A stretch of 64,000 nt of DNA from Devosia sp. Leaf420 (GCF_001425445.1 NZ_LMQU01000001.1:1221-65220); one strand, 5' to 3'. Positions 46,755 to 58,123 are shown, counted from the stretch's first letter. Numbers and translations are program-made. Notes: generated from the sequence alone by a model not told the origin.

Positions 46755-46779
46755 GGAACATAGCGTGGGTTATCCCGTT
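46755..46779 (+). promoter_or_regulatory. EcfG (general stress) promoter of the CsbD gene
   Basis: GGAAC, 16 bases, CGTT: exact match to the alphaproteobacterial EcfG/RpoE2 consensus GGAAC-N16-17-CGTT. About 33 bases lie between the -10 box and the csbD ATG. Confidence 0.75.
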
Positions 46780-46812
46780 GTTAGTGCATAACACTTTCGA
46801 TAGGAGCGAAAG

Positions 46813-46995
46813 ATGCACAAGGACGAGGCTAAAGGCGTTGGCAATCAGATCAAGGGCGCAGTGAAGGAAGCGGCAGGCCGCGTCACTGGTAACGAGCGCC
46901 TTGAAGCCGAAGGCAAGGCCGACAAGGCTGCTGGCAAGGTTCAGCAGAAGTCCGGCGAGTTTAAGGACAAGGCGCGCGATGCGCTGAAGCACTAA
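46813..46995 (+). CDS. CsbD-family stress protein
   Basis: 60 residues, start ATG 46813 with AGGAGCGAAAG upstream. The whole protein is one hydrophilic helical CsbD domain (KGVGNQIKGAVKEAAGRVTGNERLEAEGKADKAAGK), rich in Lys, Ala and Gly and lacking Cys or Trp. CsbD-like proteins are strongly induced in general stress and stationary phase; the molecular role is unknown. The EcfG promoter upstream and a terminator right behind make it an independent stress unit. Confidence 0.92.
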   Translation: MHKDEAKGVGNQIKGAVKEAAGRVTGNERLEAEGKADKAAGKVQQKSGEFKDKARDALKH

Positions 46996-47014
46996 GGTCC
47001 ACAGGACTTTTTTG

Positions 47015-47045
47015 AAAAAGGGGTCGCGGTAACGCGGCCCTTTTT
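47015..47045 (+). terminator. Rho-independent terminator of the CsbD gene
   Basis: AAAAAGGGGTCGCG and CGCGGCCCTTTTT pair around GTAA, 20 bases beyond the csbD stop; the stem itself ends in the T-run. Confidence 0.85.
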
Positions 47046-47110
47046 GGGTTTGGGGATTACCCCCTCCTAGCCTCCTCTTGCGCACCCAGGTCTCCAGCCA
47101 ACTCACCGGG

Positions 47111-47199
47111 GTTCCCTCGGGCGTGACCCGAGGGTCGCTCGTCAAGGACCAGATGCTTGTGGCTCTCGAACTGGCCCTCGGGTCAAGCCCGAGGGAAGC
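47111..47199. repeat. Palindromic element with GACCCGAGGG/CCCTCGGGTC arms
   Basis: Hairpin TCCCTCGGGCGTGACCCGAGGG and the inverse hairpin CCCTCGGGTCAAGCCCGAGGGA lie about 40 bases apart between csbD and eno. The two-hairpin design is like that of the 72-bp family, but the sequence differs. Confidence 0.7.
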
Positions 47200-47224
47200 A
47201 CAGTGGGTGGGGAGGTTCGAATGC

Positions 47225-47252
47225 AAAAAGGCTCGGTGTTTCCACCGAGCCT
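47225..47252 (-). terminator. Rho-independent terminator of eno
   Basis: AAGGCTCGGTG and CACCGAGCCTT pair around GAAA and are followed on the minus strand by TTTTGC, 20 bases past the enolase stop. Confidence 0.9.
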
Positions 47253-47271
47253 TCCAGTAAGTGAGGGCTGA

Positions 47272-48729
<1,458 letters not shown>

Positions 48730-48758
48730 CGATCGCCCGCGCTTCAGTGATGGAACCG

Positions 48759-49715
48759 TTAGGCTTTGAGCCTGCCGTTGGCGATGAGCCAGCCGAGCGC
48801 GTCTTCGACGCCGGCGAGGGAGGAAAAGCGCGGGGCGTAGCCGAGGAGGCGCTTGCCCTTTTCGATCGAGCAACTGGGGCTGCGGGCGATGTGTTCCCAG
48901 GTGGCGGCAGCGTTTTGTTCGGACTGGCGGGATTTCCAATCGTCCCAGGGAGCGAAGGCGAGGTTCGGTTCGTGGCCGAAATAGCGATAGATGGCGCTCG
49001 CGTAGTGGCGGAGGGTGACGGCGCCGGGGGAAACGGAATGGAAGGCTTCGCCGACTGAGGCGCCCCAATTGGTCATGGCGAGGATCAGCAGCGCGGCGAT
49101 GTCGTCGGCGTGGATGTGATGGACGGTTTCCATGCCGAAGTTTGGCAATTCGAGCGTGTCGCCGCGCGCGATGGTTTCGAAAACGGCGATATCGCCATTG
49201 CCGGCGGGATTGAGCGGTGCCCAGCCCTGCCCGACGATGTGGCCGGGATGGATGATGGTGGCGGGGAAATTTTCGCGCCGGGCGATGTCGAGCAGATAGG
49301 CTTCGATGGCAGCTTTTTGGATGCCGTAATCGCCGAAGGGACGCTTGGTGACGTCCTCGGGGGTTGGGACGACCTCGGACAGGCCATGGGTCCAGATGGT
49401 GCCGATGTGGAGGAAATGCTGGACCGTGCCCTTGAGGGCCTCGACGAGCTGGCGGGCGCTATCGAGGGTAAAGCAGATATTGTCGATGACCACATCGCCC
49501 TGAAGATTGGCGATGTTCGAGCCAAAACTGCCCTGGCGCTCGAGGGCGTCGCGATCGAGCGTGATGCTTTCGACCTGGGACCAGGCAGCGTCGGGCAGAT
49601 AGGGCTTTGAGGTGCCGCGCGTGACGGCGACGACTTCATGGCCCAAACGCACGAGGCGCGGGACGAGATAGGTTCCGATATGGCCAGTGGCCCCAATGAC
49701 GACGACGCGTGCCAT
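48759..49715 (-). CDS. NAD-dependent epimerase/dehydratase (extended SDR)
   Basis: 318 residues from ATG 49715 (AGGAT upstream). Rossmann motif VVIGATGHIGTYLV at the N-terminus. The expected catalytic Tyr/Lys is GDYGIQKAAIE (YxxxK). Substrate domain at the C-terminus. Family members act on nucleotide sugars or similar; the substrate is unknown. It is divergent from the VOC gene at 49808, with 92 bases between the start codons that must hold both promoters. Confidence 0.85.
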   Translation of the reverse strand: MARVVVIGATGHIGTYLVPRLVRLGHEVVAVTRGTSKPYLPDAAWSQVESITLDRDALERQGSFGSNIANLQGDVVIDNICFTLDSARQLVEALKGTVQHFLHIGTIWTHGLSEVVPTPEDVTKRPFGDYGIQKAAIEAYLLDIARRENFPATIIHPGHIVGQGWAPLNPAGNGDIAVFETIARGDTLELPNFGMETVHHIHADDIAALLILAMTNWGASVGEAFHSVSPGAVTLRHYASAIYRYFGHEPNLAFAPWDDWKSRQSEQNAAATWEHIARSPSCSIEKGKRLLGYAPRFSSLAGVEDALGWLIANGRLKA

Positions 49716-49807
49716 GATTGAAAATCCTCCCGCGGCTGGTTTGGACCGCGGCTTCGTCCTAGCATGTATGGAAGGGCTATACAGCCCACCGATTCCGGGA
49801 GAGAGAA

Positions 49808-50239
49808 TTGACCAAACCACTCGTCAAGCAAATGGCGCATACCTGCATTTTTGCGCGCGACCTCGACGCCGTCGAGACGTTTTATCGCGACGTGATCGGC
49901 ATCGCGCCGAAGTTCGATTTCAAACGGGGCGAGGAGCGGATCGGGTTCTATCTCGATTTCGGCAATCGGACATTTGTCGAGGTTTTCCTCAAAGGCGAGT
50001 CGCGGTTCGAGGAGAGCAATCAGATCAACCACATCTGCTTCGAAACGGACGATCTCGACGGGTTTATCGCCAATGCCAAGGCGCATGGGGTGGGGATTAC
50101 GGACAAGAAGCTTGGGGTGGATCACACCTGGCAGAGTTGGCTGGCGGATCCGAGCGGGGTCAAGCTCGAGATTTTTGAATATACGCCCGAGAGCATGCAG
50201 TTTGGGGCGAATGGGGTGGTTTGTCAGGTGGATTGGTAA
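49808..50239 (+). CDS. VOC-family (glyoxalase-like) protein
   Basis: 143 residues from TTG 49808 with GGGAGA upstream; an ATG eight codons in (MAHTCIF) is the alternative. Two beta-alpha-beta-beta-beta modules carry the expected metal ligands: His in MAHTCIF, Glu in FVEVFL, His in INHICFE and Glu in KLEIFEY. It fits glyoxalase I or a related lyase/dioxygenase; the reaction is not certain. A 72-bp repeat follows the stop. Confidence 0.82.
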   Translation: MTKPLVKQMAHTCIFARDLDAVETFYRDVIGIAPKFDFKRGEERIGFYLDFGNRTFVEVFLKGESRFEESNQINHICFETDDLDGFIANAKAHGVGITDKKLGVDHTWQSWLADPSGVKLEIFEYTPESMQFGANGVVCQVDW

Positions 50240-50272
50240 CAATCCACTGACGCGATCGGCTTCCAAGATTGT

Positions 50273-50344
50273 CGTCACCACCGGCTTGTCCCGGTGGTCC
50301 ACGCGGAGGCGAGATGGATTGCCGGGACAAGCCCGGCAATGACG
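50273..50344 (-). repeat. 72-bp double-hairpin repeat, copy 3 (inverted)
   Basis: Same element as at 34228 but in the opposite orientation: CGTCACCACCGG first, GGCAATGACGG last. Located between the convergent VOC and rhodanese genes. Confidence 0.85.
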
Positions 50345-50401
50345 GCGGGGGAGCTATGGTGAGCCTCGGATCGTGCAGCGGTTCAGATGGAGACTAGGCC
50401 G

Positions 50402-50803
50402 TCACACCACGTCGCTCTTTTCCAAATCAAAACCCTCGTCGAGCCAGCCGGTGATGCCGCCGGCCATGATTTTTACGGGGCGGTCGAGGTTCGCGAGGCG
50501 GAGGGCGCCGCGGGCGGCGCCGTTGCAGTGGGGGCCGGCGCAGTAGGTGATGAAGAGGGTTTCGGCGGGATAGGCTTCCATCTTTGTGCGGGTGATCTTG
50601 CCGTGGGGCAGATTGATGGCTCCGGGGATGTGGCCGGCGGCGAACATCGTGGGGCTGCGGACGTCGAGGAGGACGAAGTCGGGACCGTTGGTTAGGGCGT
50701 CATGGACGTCCCAGCAATCGGTTTCGAAGGCGAACTGGGCTGCAAAATGCTCGCGGGCGAGGATGCTGGGCGCGGCGGGGATGGCGGCGACGGAAGTGGG
50801 CAT
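50402..50803 (-). CDS. Rhodanese-like sulfurtransferase
   Basis: 133 residues from ATG 50803 with AGGAG nine bases upstream. A single rhodanese domain: FVLLDVRSPTMFAAGHIPGAINLPHGK (CH2A-like), and the catalytic loop YCAGPHCNGAARGA with the persulfide Cys. The loop contains a second Cys, as in some FtrA-associated rhodaneses. Divergent from the FtrA-type regulator at 50883 with about 80 bases between, so probably controlled by it. Confidence 0.88.
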   Translation of the reverse strand: MPTSVAAIPAAPSILAREHFAAQFAFETDCWDVHDALTNGPDFVLLDVRSPTMFAAGHIPGAINLPHGKITRTKMEAYPAETLFITYCAGPHCNGAARGALRLANLDRPVKIMAGGITGWLDEGFDLEKSDVV

Positions 50804-50882
50804 GGTTTTTCTCCTATGCCCTCTTGATAGGAGCGCCCTGCCCGGCTGAATATTGGCGCGAATGACAATATGCGTCGATATC

Positions 50883-51851
50883 ATGCCAAACTTGACCGGT
50901 CCCCTCGTCGTCGCCCTGATCTACGATGGGCTTTGCACTTTTGAATTCGGCATTGTCGCCGAGGTTTTCGGGCTGTCCCGGCCGGAAATGGGGACAGGAT
51001 GGTATCGGTTTGCGTCAGCGGCGGTCGATGCGGGACCGATGCGGGCGCATGGCGGGATGACCGTTGTGGCCGACCATGGGCCGGAGATTTTGGCCGAGGC
51101 TGACGTGATCGTGGTGCCAGGGTGGCGGGGTGCGGATGCGCCGGTGCCGGAGGCGCTGATCGAGCAATTGCGGGCGGCGCATGGGCGCGGCGCGCGGCTG
51201 GCGTCGATCTGTTCGGGTGCGTTCGTATTGGCGGCGACCGGCCTATTGGATGGCGGGACGGCGACGACGCATTGGCGGTATGCCGACAAGCTCAGGGAGC
51301 GGCATCCCGCCATCAGCGTCGATGATGCGTCGCTCTATCGGATCCATGATCGCATTCACACCTCGGCAGGCAGTGCGGCGGGAATCGACCTGCTGATCGA
51401 GATGGTCCGACAGGATTTTGGGGCGGCGGCCGCCAATTCGGTGGCGCGGCGACTGGTGATGCCGGCGCATCGGGCGGGTGGACAGGCGCAGTTCCTCGAG
51501 CGGCCAGTGGGCGTGCGCGAGGGCACGGAGATCGGGCCGCTGCTGGAGGAGGTCCGGAAGAGCCTTGCGGCGGACTGGACCGTGGCGCGGATGGCAGACG
51601 CCATGGGGATGAGCGTGCGGACGTTTTTGCGGCGATTTAGCGAGGCGACGGGGCAATCGCCGGGGGATTGGATTGCCGATGAACGGGTGAGCGAGGCGAA
51701 GCGCCTGCTGACGCGGGGCGAACGGAAGATGGAGGATGTGGCGCTGGCGGTGGGCTTTGGGAGCGCCCACGCATTGCGGCATCATTTCAGGCGGAAGGTG
51801 GGGGTTAGTCCGAGTGAGTATCGGGCGCGATTTTTGGAGGTGGCGGGGTAG
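50883..51851 (+). CDS. ftrA: GlxA/FtrA-type AraC-family regulator
   Basis: 322 residues if ATG 50883 is used; ATG 50862 is possible. The N-terminal DJ-1/PfpI-like domain (GPLVVALIYDGLCTFEFGIVAEVFGL to about 190) has the nucleophile-elbow region ASICSGAFVLAATGLLDG. The C-terminal AraC domain (about 225-322) has two helix-turn-helix motifs (VARMADAMGMSVRTFLRRF and EDVALAVGFGSAHALRHHFRRKVGVSPSEYR). The DJ-1 domain probably senses a metabolite. It is paired head to head with the rhodanese gene, as in the FtrA arrangement known from other bacteria. Confidence 0.85.
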   Translation: MPNLTGPLVVALIYDGLCTFEFGIVAEVFGLSRPEMGTGWYRFASAAVDAGPMRAHGGMTVVADHGPEILAEADVIVVPGWRGADAPVPEALIEQLRAAHGRGARLASICSGAFVLAATGLLDGGTATTHWRYADKLRERHPAISVDDASLYRIHDRIHTSAGSAAGIDLLIEMVRQDFGAAAANSVARRLVMPAHRAGGQAQFLERPVGVREGTEIGPLLEEVRKSLAADWTVARMADAMGMSVRTFLRRFSEATGQSPGDWIADERVSEAKRLLTRGERKMEDVALAVGFGSAHALRHHFRRKVGVSPSEYRARFLEVAG

Positions 51852-51869
51852 CATAGTCTAGCAACCGGC

Positions 51870-51941
51870 CGTCACCACCGGGCTTGCCCGGTGGTCCATG
51901 CGGAGGAGAGATGGATTGCCGGGACAAGCCCGGCAATGACG
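51870..51941 (-). repeat. 72-bp double-hairpin repeat, copy 4 (inverted)
   Basis: CGTCACCACCGGG...GGCAATGACG, same orientation as copy 3, between the convergent FtrA and transporter genes. Confidence 0.85.
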
Positions 51942-51965
51942 ATGGAGTGGGGTGCGGAGTACCTC

Positions 51966-53255
51966 TTACTCCGAGGTCTGGCGGATGAAGCCGAAGGCGA
52001 CGAGGGTGATCACGGCGGCGAGGATCATGTAGTAGCCGACGGTGTGGAGGCCATAGGTGGTCGCGAGGTAGGAGGCGATGTAGGGCGCAAAGCTGGCGCC
52101 GAAAATGCCGCCGAGGTTGAAGGTGAGCGAGGCGCCGGTATAGCGAACGGCGGTTGGGAATGGCGCGGCGAGAGCAGTGCCGAGGGGGCCGTAGGTCATG
52201 CCCATCAGCGCAAAGCCGATGCAGAGGAAGCCGAGTACGCCATAGACATTGCCCGAGCCGAGGAGCGGGGCGAGGATGAGGCCGAATACGGCGATGCCGA
52301 TCGAAACGCCGATCATGACCGGGCGCATGCCGAAGCGATCGGCAAGTACCGCGGAAAGAGGGATGAACGCGCCGAAGAACAGGACGCCCACCATCTGCAG
52401 GATGAGGAATTCTTCGCGGCTATATTTGAGCGTGCCTGTGCCGTAGCTCAGCGAAAAGACCGTCATGATGTAAAACAGCACGAAGGTGGCGAGGGCCGCC
52501 ATGGTGCCGAGGGCAAGGCTGACCTTGTGCGAGCTGATGACATCGAAGAACGGAACTTCGACGCGCTCTGATTTTTCGACGGCCTTGGCGAATTCGGGCG
52601 TCTCGGTGATTTTCAGGCGAATGAAGAGGCCGAAAATGACCAGCACGGCGCTGGCGAGGAACGGCACGCGCCAGCCCCAGGCCATGAAGGCTTCATCGCC
52701 AAGGAAATGGGCGAGGACGAGGAAAATGGTGGTGGCGAAGAAGAAGCCGACCGGGGCGCCCAATTGTGGGAACATGCCATACCAGGCGCGCTTGCCTTCG
52801 GGGGCATTTTCAGTGGCGAGGAGGACTGCGCCGCCCCATTCGCCGCCGAGACCAAGCCCCTGCCCCAAGCGGCACAGCGCCAGGAGCAGCGGCGCCAAAA
52901 TGCCGATCTGGCCATAAGTGGGCAGAACGCCGATCAAAACCGTCGAAATACCCATGGTGAGGAGCGCGGCGACGAGCGTTGCCTTGCGGCCGACCTTATC
53001 CCCGAAATGGCCGAAGAAGGCGGCGCCGATCGGGCGGGCGAGGAAGGCAATGGCGAAGGTCGCGAGCGAGGAGAGGAGCGCCGAATTGGCATCGCCCGAG
53101 GGGAAGAAAAGCTGCGGGAACACGATCACCGCGGCTGTCGCATAGATATAGAAATCGAAAAATTCGATCGTGGTGCCGATCATGCTCGCGGCGAGGACGC
53201 GGCGGGCGGAATTCCGCGGCTGTGCAGCCGGGGATGTTTGCATATCTATGGTCAT
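51966..53255 (-). CDS. MHS-family MFS transporter (metabolite:H+ symporter)
   Basis: 429 residues with 12 predicted spans, start ATG 53255; the longer frame adds an unlikely N-terminus. The MHS signatures are TTIEFFDFYIYATAAVIVFPQLFFP near the N-terminus, motif A FGHFGDKVGRKATL and LCRLGQGLGLGGEWGGAVLL. Related carriers import dicarboxylates, shikimate, betaine or similar. The substrate cannot be read here and no catabolic operon is next to it. Confidence 0.9.
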   Translation of the reverse strand: MTIDMQTSPAAQPRNSARRVLAASMIGTTIEFFDFYIYATAAVIVFPQLFFPSGDANSALLSSLATFAIAFLARPIGAAFFGHFGDKVGRKATLVAALLTMGISTVLIGVLPTYGQIGILAPLLLALCRLGQGLGLGGEWGGAVLLATENAPEGKRAWYGMFPQLGAPVGFFFATTIFLVLAHFLGDEAFMAWGWRVPFLASAVLVIFGLFIRLKITETPEFAKAVEKSERVEVPFFDVISSHKVSLALGTMAALATFVLFYIMTVFSLSYGTGTLKYSREEFLILQMVGVLFFGAFIPLSAVLADRFGMRPVMIGVSIGIAVFGLILAPLLGSGNVYGVLGFLCIGFALMGMTYGPLGTALAAPFPTAVRYTGASLTFNLGGIFGASFAPYIASYLATTYGLHTVGYYMILAAVITLVAFGFIRQTSE

Positions 53256-53454
53256 GGCAATCCGGAGTGTTCTTTGATCTGGTTTTAAGCCAGCGCGCCT
53301 CCATCCCGCAACGGCCGCGCCTTCGCTCGTTGACGGCGGAGTACCGTAGGGTACGGTTGGGCGCAAGGGATTTTGCCTGCTTCATCACGGGGACGTGGGG
53401 TAATTCCCGGAGCCTTCCCCAAATTTTGCCTCATGTGGCGGTGATCAGTGCTGC

Positions 53455-54483
53455 ATGACGCTTATTCGCCCTGCCCTGCTCGCCGCCGTTTTCCTTCTGC
53501 CGCTCTCTGCCTTGGCGCAGGAGGTGGACCTCGCTCCTATCCTTGAAAATGCTGAAACATTGGAGCCGTTGGAAACGGTGATGGTGGCGGTGGATGGCAA
53601 GATCATCGCCGAGCGCGGCTATGCCGGGCACACGGTGGACGAGCCGACCAATATCAAATCGGCGTCGAAAACCGTGGTATCGGCGCTTGTGGGGATCGCG
53701 ATCGACAAGGGTTTGATCGACGGTGTCGATCAGAAAATATCGGATTTTCTCAGCGATGATTTTCCCGAGGATGCCGATCCGCGGCTCAATGACGTGACGG
53801 TGGGCAATCTGCTGTCGATGCAGGCGGGCTTGGCGCCGACGTCGGGGCCGAATTACGGGCGCTGGGTGGCGAGCCGGAACTGGGTGCGCGCGGCGCTGGA
53901 CCAGCCCTTTGAGACCGATCCGGGCGGGAGAATGCTCTATTCGACGGGATCGACGCATCTGCTTTCCGCCATTCTAACCGAAGTGGGCGGCGAATCGAGC
54001 CTTTCATTGGCACGTGACTGGTTTGGCGCGGTAGATGATTTTGGGATTGGCGGCTGGGAGCGGGATCCGCAGGGGATTTATCTCGGCGGCAATCAGATGG
54101 CGATGAGCCCGCGGAGCCTGCTCGCCTTTGGCGAGGTCTATCGGACGGGTGGGCTGGCACCCGACGGCAGCCGGGTTTTGAGCGCCGAGTGGGTGGAGCA
54201 ATCCTGGACGGAGCGGACAGATTCGCGGTTTACCGGGGACGGCTATGGCTATGGATGGTTTCTGCGCGAGATCGGCGGCGAGGATGTGCGTTATGCCTGG
54301 GGCTATGGCGGGCAGATGCTCTATATCGTGCCAAGCCTGGATTTGACCGTGGTGATGACCTCGGACGAGAATTCGCCATCGGCTGGTAACGGGCACCGGG
54401 ATGCGCTGCATGCGCTGTTGGCGGAGATTATTGGGGCGGTGCGGAGCGAGGCGGCAGTCGATACTTCCCAGCCAGAGACCTAA
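53455..54483 (+). CDS. Serine hydrolase of the beta-lactamase/PBP class C family
   Basis: 342 residues. Signal peptide at 1-22 (LLAAVFLLPLSALAQE), so it is periplasmic. The nucleophile motif is KSASKTVVSA (SxxK at about 73-76), the tyrosine motif is likely MLYSTGSTH (YxT) and the third motif is probably WGYGGQMLYIVP in place of KTG. It fits the class C beta-lactamase-like esterase/peptidase group rather than a proven lactamase. It stands alone on the plus strand; its promoter would lie in the 53256-53454 gap. Confidence 0.85.
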   Translation: MTLIRPALLAAVFLLPLSALAQEVDLAPILENAETLEPLETVMVAVDGKIIAERGYAGHTVDEPTNIKSASKTVVSALVGIAIDKGLIDGVDQKISDFLSDDFPEDADPRLNDVTVGNLLSMQAGLAPTSGPNYGRWVASRNWVRAALDQPFETDPGGRMLYSTGSTHLLSAILTEVGGESSLSLARDWFGAVDDFGIGGWERDPQGIYLGGNQMAMSPRSLLAFGEVYRTGGLAPDGSRVLSAEWVEQSWTERTDSRFTGDGYGYGWFLREIGGEDVRYAWGYGGQMLYIVPSLDLTVVMTSDENSPSAGNGHRDALHALLAEIIGAVRSEAAVDTSQPET

Positions 54484-54551
54484 GCCGCTGATCGGTCGCT
54501 AAAAAGTCGCTTTTACTGGGGACGGTTCGCCAGTTTCGGAGGAGCGTCATC

Positions 54552-55223
54552 ATGGCATTGGAAACGGTCTCGGCGGGAGAGTGGCTGGAGCGGGTGAAGC
54601 GGGGAACTGCGACTTTGCCGGTCGGGCTCGGCGACTATGTCGGCCGGTTTGAACTGACGCCTGCTGGCATGCCGCTCGATGATATCGCCGCGGGATTTCA
54701 CGCTGGTGATTTGCGGATCGATGGCGAGTTTCGACCCGAAAGCCTGATCACGGCGGTGGATGGCGATCTCGTGGTCGAGGGGCTGGTATCGACGCAGGGC
54801 GGCGAGGATGCCGATGGCAATGCGACGCTGATCGTCTTTGGCGATCTGCGCTGCAAGACGCTGATCAATGACTGGGCGAGCATCATCATCGTGACGGGCG
54901 ACCTGATCGTCGAGGATTGGGTGTTTGCAGCACGGGAGGATTCAGCGCTGCTGATCGGCGGCGATTTTAAGACACCGCTTTTTATCGGCGCGGATATCGG
55001 GGTGACGGTCGGCGGCGAGATCGTCGCAGATTATGCCTATGGCTATGCCAACGGCGTCCCCGCCCCGGGACAGACCTATGGGGACAGCAAGGCGATGGAC
55101 AATCGGAGCTGGCGCGAGATCGCGACGCGACTAGGGTTTGGGCGCGAAGTGACGGCAGAGGAGGAATTTATGCCGGCGGTGGATTTGCGGGTGATAACGA
55201 CAGGGAGCTTGCTGCCGGTGTGA
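54552..55223 (+). CDS. Protein of unknown function with beta-helix-like repeats
   Basis: 223 residues from ATG 54552 (GGAGG upstream). No signal or membrane span. Its centre (about 55-160) is built of short hydrophobic strands spaced about 18-20 residues apart (AGDLRIDGEF, DGDLVVEGLVS, IVFGDLRCKTL, IIIVTGDLIVEDWV, LLIGGDFKT), a pattern of a right-handed beta-helix or bactofilin-like fold. The C-terminal part is acidic. I do not recognise a named family. It lies 68 bases behind the serine hydrolase on the same strand. Confidence 0.65.
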   Translation: MALETVSAGEWLERVKRGTATLPVGLGDYVGRFELTPAGMPLDDIAAGFHAGDLRIDGEFRPESLITAVDGDLVVEGLVSTQGGEDADGNATLIVFGDLRCKTLINDWASIIIVTGDLIVEDWVFAAREDSALLIGGDFKTPLFIGADIGVTVGGEIVADYAYGYANGVPAPGQTYGDSKAMDNRSWREIATRLGFGREVTAEEEFMPAVDLRVITTGSLLPV

Positions 55224-55236
55224 TCGGGGCGAGTGT

Positions 55237-55413
55237 TCAGTCTTCGCGCTTGTGGCTATCGAGTTTTTTGTTGGCCAAGGACTTTTCGGCGGCTGACTTT
55301 TGCTTTTCGGCTTTGGTGCGGCCGAATTTGATGCGGTTGGCTTCGGCCGCCGCTTCTTTTTCGGTGCGGGCCTTGGCCTTCCGGGCACTGCGGAGATTGA
55401 TGATTTCGGCCAT
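55237..55413 (-). CDS. DUF4169-like small basic protein
   Basis: 58 residues from ATG 55413. The sequence starts MAEIINLRSARKAKAR, then a long Lys/Glu/Ala helix (EKEAAAEANRIKFGRTKAEKQ) and ends DSHKRED. This matches the DUF4169 family of short alphaproteobacterial proteins as I recall it. It is below common gene-length cut-offs. It lies 12 bases downstream of the cyclotransferase-like gene, at the end of the pyrG group. Confidence 0.75.
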   Translation of the reverse strand: MAEIINLRSARKAKARTEKEAAAEANRIKFGRTKAEKQKSAAEKSLANKKLDSHKRED

Positions 55414-55425
55414 GGCGGCTCCGGG

Positions 55426-55763
55426 TCAAGCGGCGAGGTAGATGTTGGCGAGGACGGGGCCGTATGGCGTTTGGACCTCAATGACAGCGCGACGATAGCC
55501 TTCGCCTTCGAAGGCATCAAGGCGGGGCCAGTGGGTGGGGAGATCGGGGCTATAGAGGAGGTGGACCGGGACTTCGGGGCCGGAAGGATCGGCGCGGAAG
55601 ACGGGGTAGCCTTCGGCAGGACCGGTGCCTGAGGGGAGGCGGTGGCCGCGGACGGTGCCGCGGCTCCAGGTGCCTTGAAGGTCGGCGAGCTGGGCGAAGT
55701 TGGATTCGCCCGGGCTCAAGGTGCCGTAGTTGGCCAAGCGGTGCTCTGGCCCCTGCCCGGTCA

Positions 55764-55764
<1 letters not shown>
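55426..55764 (-). CDS. Gamma-glutamylcyclotransferase-like (AIG2-type) protein
   Basis: 112 residues from ATG 55764, which overlaps the pyrG stop by one base (TGATG). The family blocks ANYGTLSPGESN (YGTL/S loop), GTVRGHRLP, YPVFRADPSG and LDAFEGEGYRRAVIEVQTPYG are clear, with the catalytic Glu in the FEGEGY segment. Family members cleave gamma-glutamyl or similar bonds; the substrate here is unknown. Coupled to pyrG, an amidotransferase, by overlap. Confidence 0.85.
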
Positions 55765-57398
<1,634 letters not shown>

Positions 57399-57460
57399 TC
57401 ACCATAAGCCTATAAGGAGCGATTCGTGGAGCCGAACAAAACGGTCCACACAAAAAGAAG

Positions 57461-57482
57461 AAGGGGATGTTTCCATCCCCTT
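57461..57482 (-). terminator. Rho-independent terminator of secG
   Basis: AAGGGGATG and CATCCCCTT pair around GAAA and are followed on the minus strand by CTTCTTTTTG, 24 bases after the secG stop. Confidence 0.85.
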
Positions 57483-57505
57483 TTTCGGCTTTGCCTTGCG
57501 GCGTC

Positions 57506-58123
57506 TTAGTTGCCGGTCGTTGGAGCCGGCTGTTGATTTTCCGTCGCCGGAGCAGCTTCCGGAGAAGCTGCGGGCGCTGCATCTGGTGCAGCGGCCGGGG
57601 CCGTTTCCGAAGAAGCGGCCGGGGCGGTCGTCTCGGTCGTTGCTGGAGCGGACGGGACAGGCAGATCGCTGGTCGATGCCGGAGTGGTCGCCGCTGGTGC
57701 CGTGGTGGTGGCAGGAGCTGCGGGAGTCGTCGTGGTGGACGGCGCCGGAGTCGAGGTCGCAGGTGCCGAAGCGTCGGCCGGAACCGGAAGATCCGATGTC
57801 GTGTCGCCCTGGAGAGCGTTCAGCGCATCGAGAACGTTGGATGGCTGAGTGCCATCTTCCGTGGTCGTCGCCCGATCGAGAATGCTCGACGTGCCGCGAT
57901 CGAGTTCGCTGAGAATAGTCAGGCCAATGGCCGTGGCGAAGAAAAGCGTTGCCAGGATTGCCGTGGTGCGGGTCAAGAGATTGGCCGAGCCACGCGCCGT
58001 CATTAGGCCGCCACCGCCGCCACCACCGATACCGAGCGCACCACCTTCGGAGCGCTGGATCAGGATGACACCGATAAGGGCCAAAACGATCAGCAGATAG
58101 ACAACAATAAGGACGTTCGCCAT
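57506..58123 (-). CDS. secG: SecG translocase subunit with long low-complexity tail
   Basis: 205 residues. Two membrane spans (about 3-19 VLIVVYLLIVLALIGVI and 50-70 TRTTAILATLFFATAIGL) separated by the Gly-rich loop LGIGGGGGGGLM are SecG. The remaining 130 or so residues are Ala/Pro/Thr-rich with repeated PAAPATTTAP-type blocks and two SDLPVP boxes, probably disordered and facing either the periplasm or cytosol. SecG is usually 70-130 residues, so this tail is long. It assists SecYE in protein export. It stands between tpiA and pyrG. Confidence 0.9.
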   Translation of the reverse strand: MANVLIVVYLLIVLALIGVILIQRSEGGALGIGGGGGGGLMTARGSANLLTRTTAILATLFFATAIGLTILSELDRGTSSILDRATTTEDGTQPSNVLDALNALQGDTTSDLPVPADASAPATSTPAPSTTTTPAAPATTTAPAATTPASTSDLPVPSAPATTETTAPAASSETAPAAAPDAAPAASPEAAPATENQQPAPTTGN

